DNA from: Atrina japonica
Taxonomy: Eukaryota; Mollusca; Bivalvia; Pterioida; Pinnidae
DNA: 64,000 nucleotides
Direction: 5' to 3'
NCBI GenBank assembly: GCA_030159075.1
Contig: BROG01000025.1
Span: forward strand, 2,138,501 to 2,202,500
Shown here: positions 48,201 to 57,299 of the stretch, in pieces
Layout of the letters: each line of letters opens with the position of its first letter
Position numbering within the stretch: position 1 is the stretch's first letter
The notes under the pieces: generated by a model
Seen by the model: only the letters and a program-made list of their open reading frames with translations
What the model was told of the DNA's origin: nothing
Database searches by the model: none
Translations under genes and position numbers: made by a program

Positions 48201-48671
48201 TCTATATATAGTAGCCGTTGGAACATAGTGACCCAGTGACAGCTTCTATCCACAGAGCCGCTGATATTTTCTCCAAATGTTTTATTACAAATCCACCATG
48301 TCATTTCATTGATGGGACCAAGGGAATTTAGTTAAAAGTATGGACTGAAATCGATGGATTGAAATTGAGATCAGAAAGAATGATACAGGCTGATATCACG
48401 TTTTTTCGCATTCAATTACATTAACATTCATCACGCTCATGTCTGGTGATATGTCACTTTTTTGTTACAGGTTATTATGTAATAACTCATGTCACCTGAA
48501 CACCCATACACATATGAATTGATTTTGGTCATAAAGATCACATGACTAATACAATCATTTATCAAATGTAAGATAATTTTAAAACAATTTACCTGTGAAA
48601 ATAACCCATGCCCAGCCTTTGTCTACGGGTTGTGCTGGTTCCTTGGAAATATGTTTTGAATCTTTCTCCAT
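31075..48671 (-). CDS. Monocarboxylate transporter-like protein (SLC16/MCT), paralog 2, complete, five coding exons
   Basis: 588-residue MFS carrier, probably at the plasma membrane. Residues 1-17 are a short cytosolic tail; DKGWAWVI (17-24) is the MCT TM1 signature, with Lys where many members have Gly. Residues 27-75 cover TM1-TM2 ([17 protein letters not shown]), 76-198 TM3-TM6 including the second signature [13 protein letters not shown] (139-151), 199-391 a ~190-residue Ser/Asp-rich loop, and 392-588 TM7-TM12. In TM8, [11 protein letters not shown] has Asp440 and Arg444, matching the Asp/Arg pair needed for proton-coupled lactate transport in human MCT1. The acidic C-terminus ends KEEYDT. 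The four introns (4.2, 1.1, 7.9 and 2.6 kb) are all phase 1 with GT/AG ends. The start ATG has A at -3 and G at +4. The substrate is unknown; it could be an MCT12/14-type or orphan member. Confidence 0.92.
31288..31410 (-). repeat. 3' tail of the RT retroelement, subfamily B (diverged)
   Basis: Minus strand: ggatgctaaaccatctctaa-cacctgatcccacttc ... gtttgtccgatgtt ... ttggtatctgtgat, the conserved order of the subfamily B tail (best seen at 38861-38996). Lies in intron 4. Confidence 0.6.
32185..32350 (+). repeat. Dispersed repeat copy (family of 8080 and 61990)
   Basis: Blocks tctctgtcaatatgatt, gaatttaaaatagat, atttccgaaacagaaaa and agcccaaaata match 62055-62145. Confidence 0.5.
32634..32882 (+). 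repeat. SINE-B copy, intron 4 of MCT paralog 2
   Basis: Head gtagccgtgtggtaagagca, tctctcacttctggttagcg, ctcttcccgggtac, tail gtggcgtaaaacaccattc. Nearly full length. Confidence 0.75.
32887..33530. repeat. Dispersed non-coding repeat
   Basis: Begins aagaggcccaatgcgcctta ... acagtcatctgag and ends with tggccatctggttcttgaga ... acgacggacaacgacagaca. I recognise this as a high-copy bivalve repeat type from memory; class unknown. Confidence 0.4.
33620..33770. repeat. Attacgag/ctcgtaat foldback tract in intron 4
   Basis: Repeated complementary words (attacgag, ctcgtaa, ctcgttattatttcgaaataacgag) form overlapping small palindromes, ending about 80 bases from the exon 4 donor. Confidence 0.6.
33852..35096 (-). 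CDS. MCT paralog 2, coding exon 4 (main exon)
   Basis: 1245 bases, acceptor TTTCAG, donor G|GTATGT. Encodes TM4-TM11 and the whole central loop, about 70% of the protein. The initiator is not here: the first codon is a split Gly followed by ISFALVIG. Confidence 0.92.
35330..35520. repeat. Repeat shared by two MCT introns, copy 1
   Basis: acatcccggttctgtcaaaa, ttttccaaaaataa-cgtgact, ttcgttgtg-ttgt-aacatgtgttaatttacctt match 44030-44220 in order. Confidence 0.55.
36225..36498 (+). repeat. SINE-A copy, intron 3 of MCT paralog 2
   Basis: Full-length: head gagccggcctggctcagtag, B box gagttcgagtccc, gtaggtgtcggcacgttgaa, tail gagtgggacgttaaacaaca followed by ataaacaaac. Confidence 0.85.
36499..38860. 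other. Intron 3 sequence, AT-rich, no feature
   Basis: Very AT-rich, with no recognisable exon or element. Short open frames at 38239-38679 lie on both strands and show no motif. Confidence 0.5.
38861..38996 (-). repeat. 3' tail of the RT retroelement, subfamily B
   Basis: Minus strand: ggatgcttactactccatgg, cacctgatcccacctcttgg, tttccagaggtccgtgtttg, tcctggacatcctaa, ctttggtatctgagat. Only the 3' UTR survives: a severe 5' truncation in intron 3. Confidence 0.75.
40490..41600 (+). pseudogene. LINE reverse transcriptase relic in intron 3
   Basis: Ordered RT motifs across several frames: [49 protein letters not shown] (palm block A), [10 protein letters not shown] (FADD at 41067-41078, the catalytic pair), then [11 protein letters not shown] and [14 protein letters not shown] in the 60-codon frame at 41415-41597. 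This order fits the C-terminal half of a non-LTR (LINE) pol. Multiple frameshifts; no endonuclease part found. It lies antisense to the host gene. Confidence 0.75.
42138..42236. repeat. (TA)n tract, ~100 bp, intron 3
   Basis: Pure TA repeat with one C interruption at its left third, 0.8 kb downstream of exon 3 on the transcript strand. Confidence 0.95.
43028..43174 (-). CDS. MCT paralog 2, coding exon 3
   Basis: 147 bases, acceptor TTTTAG, donor G|GTAGGT. Encodes [20 protein letters not shown] (TM3 and loop) and TM4, ending FSYSLLY. Confidence 0.9.
44020..44240. repeat. Repeat shared by two MCT introns, copy 2
   Basis: acatccgggttctgtcataa, caatacgg, ttttccaaaaataag, gttaatgtgctaatttactttcatagac parallel 35330-35520. 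A weaker relative appears at 58060-58145. Confidence 0.5.
44291..44434 (-). CDS. MCT paralog 2, coding exon 2
   Basis: 144 bases, phase 1 at both ends. Acceptor TTTTTTCCAG with a strong pyrimidine tract; donor T|GTAAGT. Encodes the rest of TM1 and TM2. The overlapping plus-strand frame 44323-44661 is its antisense shadow. Confidence 0.9.
44529..44817 (+). repeat. Diverged SINE-A relative, intron 1 of MCT paralog 2
   Basis: A different head (gatccgtcgtggctccgcgg, B box gggttcgagcc) joined to the SINE-A body (taggtgtcggcacgttaaag) and tail (gagtaggactttaaacaaca). Confidence 0.75.
44838..44965 (+). repeat. SINE head, tRNA-Leu-like, 3' truncated
   Basis: gggagtctacgtggccgagt, ggttagagcaccgtgcc, and B box ggttcgggttccac. 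It immediately follows the SINE-A relative. Confidence 0.6.
45795..46441 (+). pseudogene. Tigger/pogo-type DDE transposase C-terminal half
   Basis: Three frames carry ordered motifs: [20 protein letters not shown] (45797), then [18 protein letters not shown] with the second catalytic Asp in [16 protein letters not shown], and after a one-base shift [20 protein letters not shown] (46070) with the third catalytic position in QPLD. The tail [14 protein letters not shown] and an acidic C-terminus end at TAA 46439-46441. This is the CENP-B/pogo-like superfamily that inserts at TA. Two frameshifts and the lost N-terminus make it inactive. It sits antisense in intron 1 of MCT paralog 2. Confidence 0.8.
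46442..47560. other. Intron 1 sequence, no feature
   Basis: AT-rich, with tgtttagtgcatt/tgtccagtgtgcatt repeats around 46550-46650 that may belong to the Tigger element's 3' non-coding part. Terminal inverted repeats not identified. Confidence 0.4.
47572..47676. repeat. Imperfect ~37 bp inverted repeat (hairpin)
   Basis: aggctag-cacaggca-ttt-gt-atgcaat (47572-47608) pairs with its reverse complement at 47639-47676 with a few mismatches and a ~30-base loop. Non-coding, in intron 1. Confidence 0.6.
48593..48671 (-). CDS. MCT paralog 2, coding exon 1
   Basis: 26 codons plus one base, ATG at 48669-48671, donor G|GTAAAT. Encodes the N-terminal tail and the TM1 signature. Any 5' untranslated exon was not identified. 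Confidence 0.9.
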
Positions 48672-49470
48672 GTTAATAAACACAAACCATTACATACTTT
48701 GTGTACAGATTAAACTGCTCCGCCTCTTTGGTGTTTAATTCAAACGATATACTAGATTTTTGTTGTACTCGACACATGCATGTACTATTTCCTGTTACTA
48801 TCCATCGATTGTTAACAGCTTTTGCTGTAAATAGTGTATTTCTAAGTTTCGCTCACTGGCAGTAATAATCCTTCATGATAATTAGGTAAACAAACAAATT
48901 AAGTCAACATAAACACACGAACACTGCGACCGTATTATCCGTCCAGTTTTATGTTATCTTTGTGCAAGCATAAGATAACGGGGTCGGTAGCTTTTGACCT
49001 ACTTTCAGAAAGGAAAGTGAAAAGTAGATTATTGTGTAATATAAGTCGATTTTACTTTCCATATATTAGCTTTTACAAGTAGGTCAAAATAAGACGGTTA
49101 AAATAAAGTCAACAGTTTGTAATGCCTTTGTTTTCTTTATCAGCTCACCTTTTAAATGTATCAAGTGCATGTTAGATACGATGTTATTCTTGTCTTGTGG
49201 GCAAGCATATCTAGGACGAGTTCTTGTCTGTGAACAGAGTAGCAAACCGTTCTGCCATAGATGTCAGTGAGATGTGACACGCGACCGCGGACAATCGATT
49301 TATATTGATAATATAATTGATATTTTAATATATACAACCTACTACTTCACCTTTGATCTTATCACAGGTGGCACAAATGTATATTATAGGTGTACTTTTG
49401 CAGTAATTTGCAAAATTTAGTATTGAGTTTTTTCTATCCAAAATATTTCTTTTCTTTAATTATTGATTTA
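48672..49470. other. Upstream region of MCT paralog 2
   Basis: Should contain the promoter and any 5' UTR exon. No TATA box, initiator or CpG island could be assigned with confidence. Confidence 0.4.
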
Positions 49471-49590
49471 AATCCCGCAAGTATTTTTTCACTTATATGG
49501 AGATGTCACCAGCTATAGATGGAGTGCTATAAATTTTGACCTGTGAGTGTAGAGGTTTAAGTTTCACCGAGGACCCAAGTCGACCTTAGT
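49470..49590 (-). repeat. SINE-A-related 3' fragment
   Basis: ttcacttatatggagatgtc-accag, then ggagtgctataaattttgac; the same blocks occur at 57537-57640. Confidence 0.5.
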
Positions 49591-49601
49591 TTTTGTTTGT
49601 T

Positions 49602-50160
49602 TGTTTTTTATGCCATGCATCATCAATATTTCAGTGATATGGTGGCGGCCAGTATCAGATAAAAAAGAGAACTCGGTTACAATATACCCAGGTCGGGGAG
49701 AGACCGCCGGCCTTCCGCAAGTTAACTGTCAAACTTTATCAAAAAATCAGCCTAGGTTCATGTGGAATTTGAACTCGTGCGAACCGGCCTGGCTCAGTCG
49801 GTAGCGCGCTCGACTTTGGATCGTGAGGTCGTGAGTTCGAGTCCCACCGAGGGCAGGTTGGTTTCCTGTCTTTCGGATGGGACATTAAAAACTGGAGGTC
49901 TCGTGTCACAGTAGGTGTCGGCATGTTAACGATTCCTCACTGTTCAATGGCCCGAAGTGCCCAGCATAGGCCAACATTTGAAGCCCTTCACCGGCATTTG
50001 CTGACGTCTCCATATGTGTGAAATATTCTTGAGTGGGACGTTAAACAACAATAAACAAACAAACAAACAAAAATCGAACTCGTGTTGACTAGAGATAAGC
50101 GACTTCATGGTTTGAAGTGCGATGCTTCAACCACTCGCCACGGCGCCGGTCCCTCTCCCT
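49602..50160 (-). repeat. SINE-B interrupted by a SINE-A insertion
   Basis: SINE-B runs from 49602 (catcaatatttcagtgatat) to 49779 and resumes at 50076 (gaactcgtgttgactagag ... gatgcttcaaccactcgcca). The nine bases gaactcgtg occur on both sides of the inserted SINE-A. Confidence 0.8.
49783..50072 (+). repeat. SINE-A copy nested in SINE-B
   Basis: Head accggcctggctcagtcggt, B box gagttcgagtccc, body gtaggtgtcggcatgttaac, tail gagtgggacgttaaacaaca followed by (aaac)n. Flanked by a 9-base target-site duplication (49771-49779 and 50076-50084). Confidence 0.85.
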
Positions 50161-50186
50161 ACTTTACGTTTAAAGGGGCAGTAGCT

Positions 50187-50191
<5 letters not shown>

Positions 50192-50258
<67 letters not shown>
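50192..50258. repeat. (TA)n tract
   Basis: Pure TA repeat of 67 bases. Confidence 0.95.
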
Positions 50259-50260
<2 letters not shown>

Positions 50261-50492
50261 ATTTTTTTCTACTTTTGCCACTTGTACTTGATGTACAATA
50301 ACAAATAAGAACTATACACAGGCATCTTATATTGCTATATGTCATGTGAAAATAAAGTTGGGTCCACTGTGGGATTCCTATACAAACAGCAAGAATGAGT
50401 TAATCGATTACAAGTGCAAAAGTGTCAATCTTGGTTTATCAAGCAACTTTCACAAAATATATAGGTATTTAAGAATTGTAATGCCTATGTAA

Positions 50493-50800
50493 ATTTTACG
50501 GTCGGTATTATAGTCTTGTTTGCGGTTACTCTGTTTCACTAAGTAATATGTTGGGCTACTTGTTCGATGGCGGTAGTTGAGATTTCTGTACCAACTTTGA
50601 CAAGGATTCGTTCCTCACGTATTTCATTTTGATTTGACTGTGTACTCACGGCGGGTTTGACAAGTTGACAGGGGATGCTTACTTCTCCGTGGCACCTGAT
50701 CCCACCTCTTGATTTCTTGTTTGTCCATTTTTTACCAGATTTGTACCTTCATCCTGGACATTCTAATGATTTATACTTTGGTATCTGAGATTTTACATAT
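50493..50800 (+). pseudogene. RT retroelement subfamily B, C-terminal 29 codons and 3' UTR
   Basis: Reads FYGRYYSLVCGYSVSLSNML, then GYLFDGGS and TGA at 50578-50580, followed by the conserved UTR: gacaaggattcgttcctcac, gtatttcattt, gtggcacctgatcccacctc, catcctggacattctaatga, ctttggtatctgagat. Near-identical in layout to 63376-63690. 5' truncated. Confidence 0.8.
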
Positions 50801-51590
50801 ATGTATATTTGGTGAGAATGATATTCAGATTTAAACTTATCAAGTATTGTGTAATACGTACTACTTCATATAAATAACTTAAGTGGACGTGTGTGTATCC
50901 AATATCTTAGATCAATTGTTTTACATTGCATCTGACCTCACTTTGGTTTCTTTATGAGGTCCAACATTCAAATTTGTATATTTCTTCTGGACTCTCTAGC
51001 GTTTAACACACACTTTGGTATCAGTATTTAAAGTTTCAATATATTGTTCCAATGTAATTAATATATACGTGATTTACGTTCAATCGTTACCTAGAATTGA
51101 AGGACAAATAACCGAAGAAGCATTGTTCATCGAATAAAATTTATTCTTATTTGTCTGTATAAACGAAAGAACACGCATAGTAAATAGTGTCTTTAACACA
51201 GTCCATATTTCCATTAATGCACCTATAACATTTTCTTCAAAAGATGTACTTTCTGGATATGTAAGATGTGCTACGCGTGGCTTCATAACTGCGCTATCTA
51301 TGTATTTTTCTCTATTTTCTATCCGCAATTCATTTGATAGATAACGTTTAGTATGTAGTGCTGGTGATATAAATGACGGCGTTTTTCATTTTGAAATGTT
51401 TCATACAAAATTTAAGATGAACATAGATATAAAGTCGCGATATCGTGTACGGACATATAGGTTTAAAATAATATATGTACCACTATTAAGTATTTTAAAA
51501 TGTTTTTAAATATTTATCACACACAAACACGGATATAACAAGGCACCTACAAACGCACCAAATGCGGCATATATTACGCAGCTTCATATG
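50801..51590. other. Intergenic, no gene seen
   Basis: The minus frame at 51080-51328 (82 codons) has no recognisable motif and is not defended as a gene. Confidence 0.4.
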
Positions 51591-51800
51591 TATAATAAAG
51601 CCTAGCGGCGATTTGACTGGCTAACTAGCAGAAAACTTATTCACTACGTACGCAGACTTCATTCATCTAAATGATGGCTATAACGCCACTTCATTCACTG
51701 ACGGTTGGCGATGACGCCACTTGGTGTTTGTGACATCACTTGAACTTGAATGGGGACAATGGGATAAAACATTTAGTGTAGATGATTTTAAAAGTTTGTT
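51590..51800 (+). repeat. Dispersed repeat rich in CRE-like sites, copy 2
   Basis: Direct copy of 12520-12735, about 39 kb away. The CRE palindromes have decayed here (tgacgccac, tgacatcac). Confidence 0.75.
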
Positions 51801-52066
51801 GTATTTAAGTCGGCAATTTTGCAAATTTCAACATCTGATATGGTATGCTTAGATGTAAATAATAATTCAAAATGTAGCCTAAATGTATGTATTCAAATAT
51901 AAGCAATATTTACAGTATGATTAGTAACTTATTTCTGCGCAATAATTTTACCTATTGGAAAAATTTAGTCAACTCGAGAGAAAGGAGAATATAGATTTTT
52001 CATCCCAGTCATCAGAAAATGCCATTTATGTTGCACATGTTTTATAATATGAGAAAAAGAATCTGC

Positions 52067-52470
<404 letters not shown>

Positions 52471-53049
52471 ATTATCGAGTATGTGTCAAAAGATACAACT
52501 AAGTAAAGAAACAAAATAAATGGTCGAAATCATCGCCGTTGATTGCTAAAAGTTGTTTTTAGAGATAACACTGAAGTACAGAGTATCTTCACACATATAA
52601 ATGTGATATCATCTATAATCAACATTTAGGTTTTAATGCAAAAGATACACCGGTCAAGTAGGCCTACTATACGGCAATCAGATTTACAATCAACGAAGCT
52701 TGTAAAATGGCATGATGCAAATTTTTCGAGTAAACAAAATAATTTTTCACTGAAACAAATCATAAATTCGTTTAAACAGTTAATATAACAGTTAACGAAA
52801 TATCATTTCGTGTAAACCAAATTAAATGAATATAACGAACAAGTCACTTTTGGGGTTCTGTAAAAATCAAACGAGACGTTTTTTTTTTCAATTTCTATCT
52901 AGAGTCTGTGCTTGAAGTGAAAAATACTGATCATGTGATGTGCTCTCCTCTGTTTTATCTTCATAAATTACTTTAGGCGTGCCGGTACATATTTGTGATA
53001 GAATTTCTTTTTTCTAATCACTTGGATGATTTTTAGTAAACATATGTTA

Positions 53050-54535
53050 TCTACATAAAAAATGTACATTCACAAGATAAATTTAAAATTTCATCATTTT
53101 GCATCTTATTTAGGATTCGTTATTATTATTTCAGGATTCGTCAACAGCAGTATTTTTGTCGAAAGCTTATGTGTGCATTTATATAGCATTATGTAATGTC
53201 GTAGGACCTGTATGAAGTTTTATGTTATTTAATTCGCTAGGAGTAAGCGAACACTGCATGCTCGCAACGAAAGCTTTGGCATGTGTGCAAATGTTTATCT
53301 GTTTATCTAGGTTACATTTGGTATGTAATGTCATACCATGTGTTGTAGAATGCATATGTATGAAGTGGTGTTAATGTAATTGAACTATTTAATTCTAACC
53401 TAAGACGTAAGCGAAGTCACGGACATCGTTCATACAACATACATAAAAAATGTACATTCACATGATAAATTTAAAATTTCATCATTTTGCATCTTACAGT
53501 TATTATTATTTCAGGATTCGTCAACAGCAGTATTTTCGTCGAAATTTTTTTATTATCGAAATTATTATTATTATAGCTTTATCTATCCGTAGGGACCATT
53601 ATTGGTGTTATGTTCGCTAGGAGATCACGGACTGCATGCTCGCAACGAAATGCTTTGGCATAAAATTTCTTTTGCATCTTAGGTTTCGTCAACACATTAA
53701 ATTAATTTTCATATCCGTATGTGTTTATGTAGAATGCATATGTATGAAGTGGTGTTGCTTATCTGTTTATCTAGGTAATTAATGAACTATTTAATTGCTA
53801 ACCTAAGACGTAATTGAACGAAGTCTACGGACATCGTTCATACACAACATACATAAAAAATGTACATTCACATGATAAATTTAGAATTTCATCATTTTGC
53901 ATCTTACAGTTATTATTATTTCAGGATTCGTCAACAGCAGTATTTTCGTCGAAATTATTTTTATTATAGCTTATCCGTAGGGACCTTATTTATGTTCGCT
54001 AGGAGATAACACTGCATTCTCGCAACGAAAGCTTTGGCATGTGTGCAAATGCTTATCTGTTATCTAGGTTACATTATGTAATGTCATACCATGTGTTGTA
54101 GAATGCATATGTATGAAGTGGTGTTAATGTAATTGAACTATTTAATTCTAACCTAAGACGTAAGCGAAGTCACGGACATCGTTCATACAACATACATAAA
54201 AAATGTACATTCACATGATAAATTTAAAATTTCATCATTTTGCATCTTACAGTTATTATTATTTCAGGATTCGTCAACAGCAGTATTTTCGTCGAAATTA
54301 TTATTATTATAGCTTATCCGTAGGGACCTTATTTATGTTCGCTAGGAGATAACACTGCATGCTCGCAACGAAAGCTTTGGCATGTGTGCAAATGCTTATC
54401 TGTTATCTAGGTTACATTATGTAATGTCATACCATGTGTTGTAGAATGCATATGTATGAAGTGGTGTTAATGTAATTGAACTATTTAATTCTAACCTAAG
54501 ACGTAAGCGAAGTCACGGACATCGTTCATACAACA
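53050..54535. repeat. Four-unit satellite, 343-400 bp units
   Basis: Units begin at acataaaaaatgtacattca: 53053, 53451, 53851 and 54194. Shared blocks are tcatcattttgcatctta, caggattcgtcaacagcagt, ctcgcaacgaaagctttggc, tagaatgcatatgtatgaag and acctaagacgtaa-gaagtc. The last two units are nearly identical, and the first two carry extra segments. Confidence 0.85.
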
Positions 54536-54639
54536 GACCCAGCATACATGATTTTTTTTATCTCTTTTACCTTACGTTAACAAAAATTGTCAGCTAATTT
54601 TATTCTGTTCCTTACACACTTCTTAATAATGAACTTTTT

Positions 54640-55427
54640 CAGTTCAGTCCTGTGTCCCGCCATATTTTAAATTGAAGACTACGCCTTACATTTTATATAG
54701 CTATACACCTAGCATCGCATCCAAGCTATTCAATTACAAACGGGATTTGCAGTGCCTAGACATCAACCATGTTCTACACAACAACGTCACATGTTCATGT
54801 GCATCGTCTCCCTTCAAATATAATCCTATTGGGCAAGTCATCACCGGGGACGTTTCTATCGTTGAAAATGAAAACCTCAGAAATCTTATTTTAAGAGGTC
54901 CTAAATACCCATTCCTTTAATTGGCGACATAATTTATGGCAGACGATGGGCCAAACATGAAGACGTGGAACCAGACACTTTGACGGAATGGCAAAAAGCT
55001 ATACGGTGGTTGATAAAATCTCGTATTCGAAAAACTTAAAGGAACTATGAAAACACTTTATCCCTCTGTATTTAGTGATCCAGAAGAAGTAACCGAGCTG
55101 GATAGATTACATGACCAATATGTACTGGTCCCAGCAGATAAAGCCTCAAATGATGTAGTTTTTATTTGTAAGGCACATTACTGTAATTGTTTATTAGAAG
55201 AACTAGGGTTTAATACGAATTCTGGTAGTCCTACATACACACATAGCTCACTTTCAAAGGACGAGATCCTTCAAAATCACGTGTCCGTATTACGCTCTTT
55301 TGATGTACCTACAACCGATATCGATATTGAACTACCATATTTATACTGGATAACTAAATTTTATAAAACCCCATATAAGCAGAGGTACATAGCAGGGTAC
55401 ATTTGCAAGCCGTGCAATTTCGTTTAA
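54640..55427 (+). pseudogene. RT retroelement, N-terminal half
   Basis: First frame (54672-54920): YTPSIASKLFNYKRDL, then a Cys pair in CSCASSPF and QVITGDVSIVENENLRNLIL. Second frame (55047-55427): ELDRLHDQYVLVPADKASND, VVFICKAHYCNCLLEELGF, SKDEILQNHVSVLRSFDVP, LPYLYWITKFYKTPYKQRYI. These are the regions that precede the RT palm in this family (compare 10437-9810). The sequence stops at RYIAGY; the palm is absent. A frameshift lies near 54920-55040. Confidence 0.75.
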
Positions 55428-55429
55428 AA

Positions 55430-56540
55430 ATTACGACGTTTTCGATGGCATAACAAGCTGTTTCTATCAGTTATTACTATACGAAATTTACGCGATCATG
55501 TCGAGATCGAAGGTTTTATATATCATAACAGTGTATTGACTTCAGTAATTATAATTTAAAAAAGTACGTCCAATATCCTTAAAAGACGATTTACCACGCG
55601 CACTGGGGATCTTACTAATAATATGTTACTTAAAGGTTCCTATTAAACAACTACTTTTGTACGCACCAATTTTGTGTCCTGTCATATAAACGACTGAAAT
55701 GGGGACATATTGATTCCTAAACTTACCATGAACTGTAAACAAATAATACAGAGTGCCCCATGGTCGTAAAACCTCGGTCCGGAATCGTTATGCTATTTCC
55801 TACCCGTAATCACATGTGCCCGAAATCAATTGTGCATATTTTTAATATTCATGAAGCCTCAGCCAATGCAAGTAAACATTGCTCGCTTTCGTTAACTAAT
55901 CCATTTTTCAGAAGTGTATTAGATGAAGGGACTACGCGATAACTTCCGTTGCTGATTACAAGTACTGTGATTTGATAAATCGAACACACTTACTCCTTTA
56001 TAAATATTCATTACCTACAAGTGATTTCGGATGATAATAACCCATCTGTTGAACTTACTCACCTGAGGTTGCCTAGAATATTACGCAACACGGTCATATT
56101 TATTGTCGTTAGGAGTAAAAATCATTTTTTGATATTCCTTGAAAACAGAGAATCACCTAGAAGCTTAGTTAATGTGAAGATAATAACTTAAAGTTATCAT
56201 TTAAAACAAAATTAACACCTTAGCTGAGCGTAAACCGCCAGCCATGGGCCTTTAAACATTGAAATCTTAACATAAAAGATGGTTTTGCCTATTCAGGACA
56301 ATTTTTGTACATAGTCGAATGTTTTGACTGTTTCTTACAGATTCGAGGTCTAAGTTATTTAGTTTTATTTTGGTAAGGGGACAGAAATAGGGTCAAATAG
56401 TCTACTGTGTCAGTAAATCAGGGAGGGATAAATTTTCGAGTTAAATTGCAAAAGGACCTTAACCAATTTGCAAACCTTCGCCCACGTATAAAACAACAAT
56501 ATGTGACAATCGTTGATGCTTTCTTTTGTTTAAATGATGT
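55430..56540. other. Intergenic, no gene seen
   Basis: No RT palm follows the fragment at 54640-55427. The short open frame at 55760-55942 has no known motif. Confidence 0.45.
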
Positions 56541-56544
56541 ATTT

Positions 56545-56775
56545 CGCCACACTCAGCTATTGCTCAGTCATATGGTGGTGTCAATATTTATTGGTGAAAG
56601 AGAGAACCCAGTTGCAGTGTATCCGGGAAGGGACCACCGGCCTTCCACAAGAAAACTGATAAACCTTCTTACAATTCATCGTAGGTGCAGGCGGGATTTC
56701 AACCGGCGCTGATTAGAGGAGAGATACTTCGTTGTTTAAAGCGTGCTGCTCTAACTCTTCGGCCATGGACACCCC
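56545..56775 (-). repeat. SINE-B copy
   Basis: Minus strand: head gtccatggccgaagagttag with gcagcacgc, body cggaaggccggtggtcccttc, tail accatatgactgagcaatag ... gagtgtggcgaa. Nearly full length. Confidence 0.8.
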
Positions 56776-57054
56776 CAGTGTTTCTACACAATAGTTAGTA
56801 TGTAGAGCTTTGCAAGCATCATTCTTTACTGAAATACATTAACATTATAGGTTTTAATACAAATGCTATGATACATGAGTGTCTCTGTTTATATGCATGT
56901 CCAAAATACCACTTGCAGATCGCAAATTAAACGTGAAAGGTTCTATATTTGTGTGCACTATTATTCATTGGAAAAATTTACTACACCAGCATATATAAAA
57001 GCATAGATGATAAAAGTGATTACCATTAGGAGGTTCAGGGGCAAATATATAGAT

Positions 57055-57280
57055 CAAGAGAAACTGAACAAACACGGATCTTAGATTCAAATTAAGATGT
57101 AGTGTCACGTGCCATTAAGGAGCAAACGTCGCCTGTCCACAGCCAAAATCAAATGATATCAAATGTCATAATCGATTCGACAACCACTCGTTTATATGTT
57201 TAGGCAATTCAAAATTTCACTCAGTGAAACACAGAAATTGCAAACAAGTTCATTATACCGACCGTAAAATTTACGAAATG
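57055..57280 (-). pseudogene. RT retroelement subfamily B, C-terminal tip and 3' UTR (diverged)
   Basis: Minus strand gives a frame with FYGRYNELVCNFCVSLSEIL and a stop, then the subfamily B UTR with decayed ggcgacgtttgctcc, tggcacgtgacactacatct and gatccgtgtttgttcag blocks. Confidence 0.65.
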
Positions 57281-57299
57281 TTGGCATTTGTCGCGGTTT

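Noticed and set aside
49783..49860. Possible tRNA gene
   Set aside because: A and B boxes are present, but the stems do not close and a SINE body follows; the same applies to the heads at 36225, 27942 and 44838.
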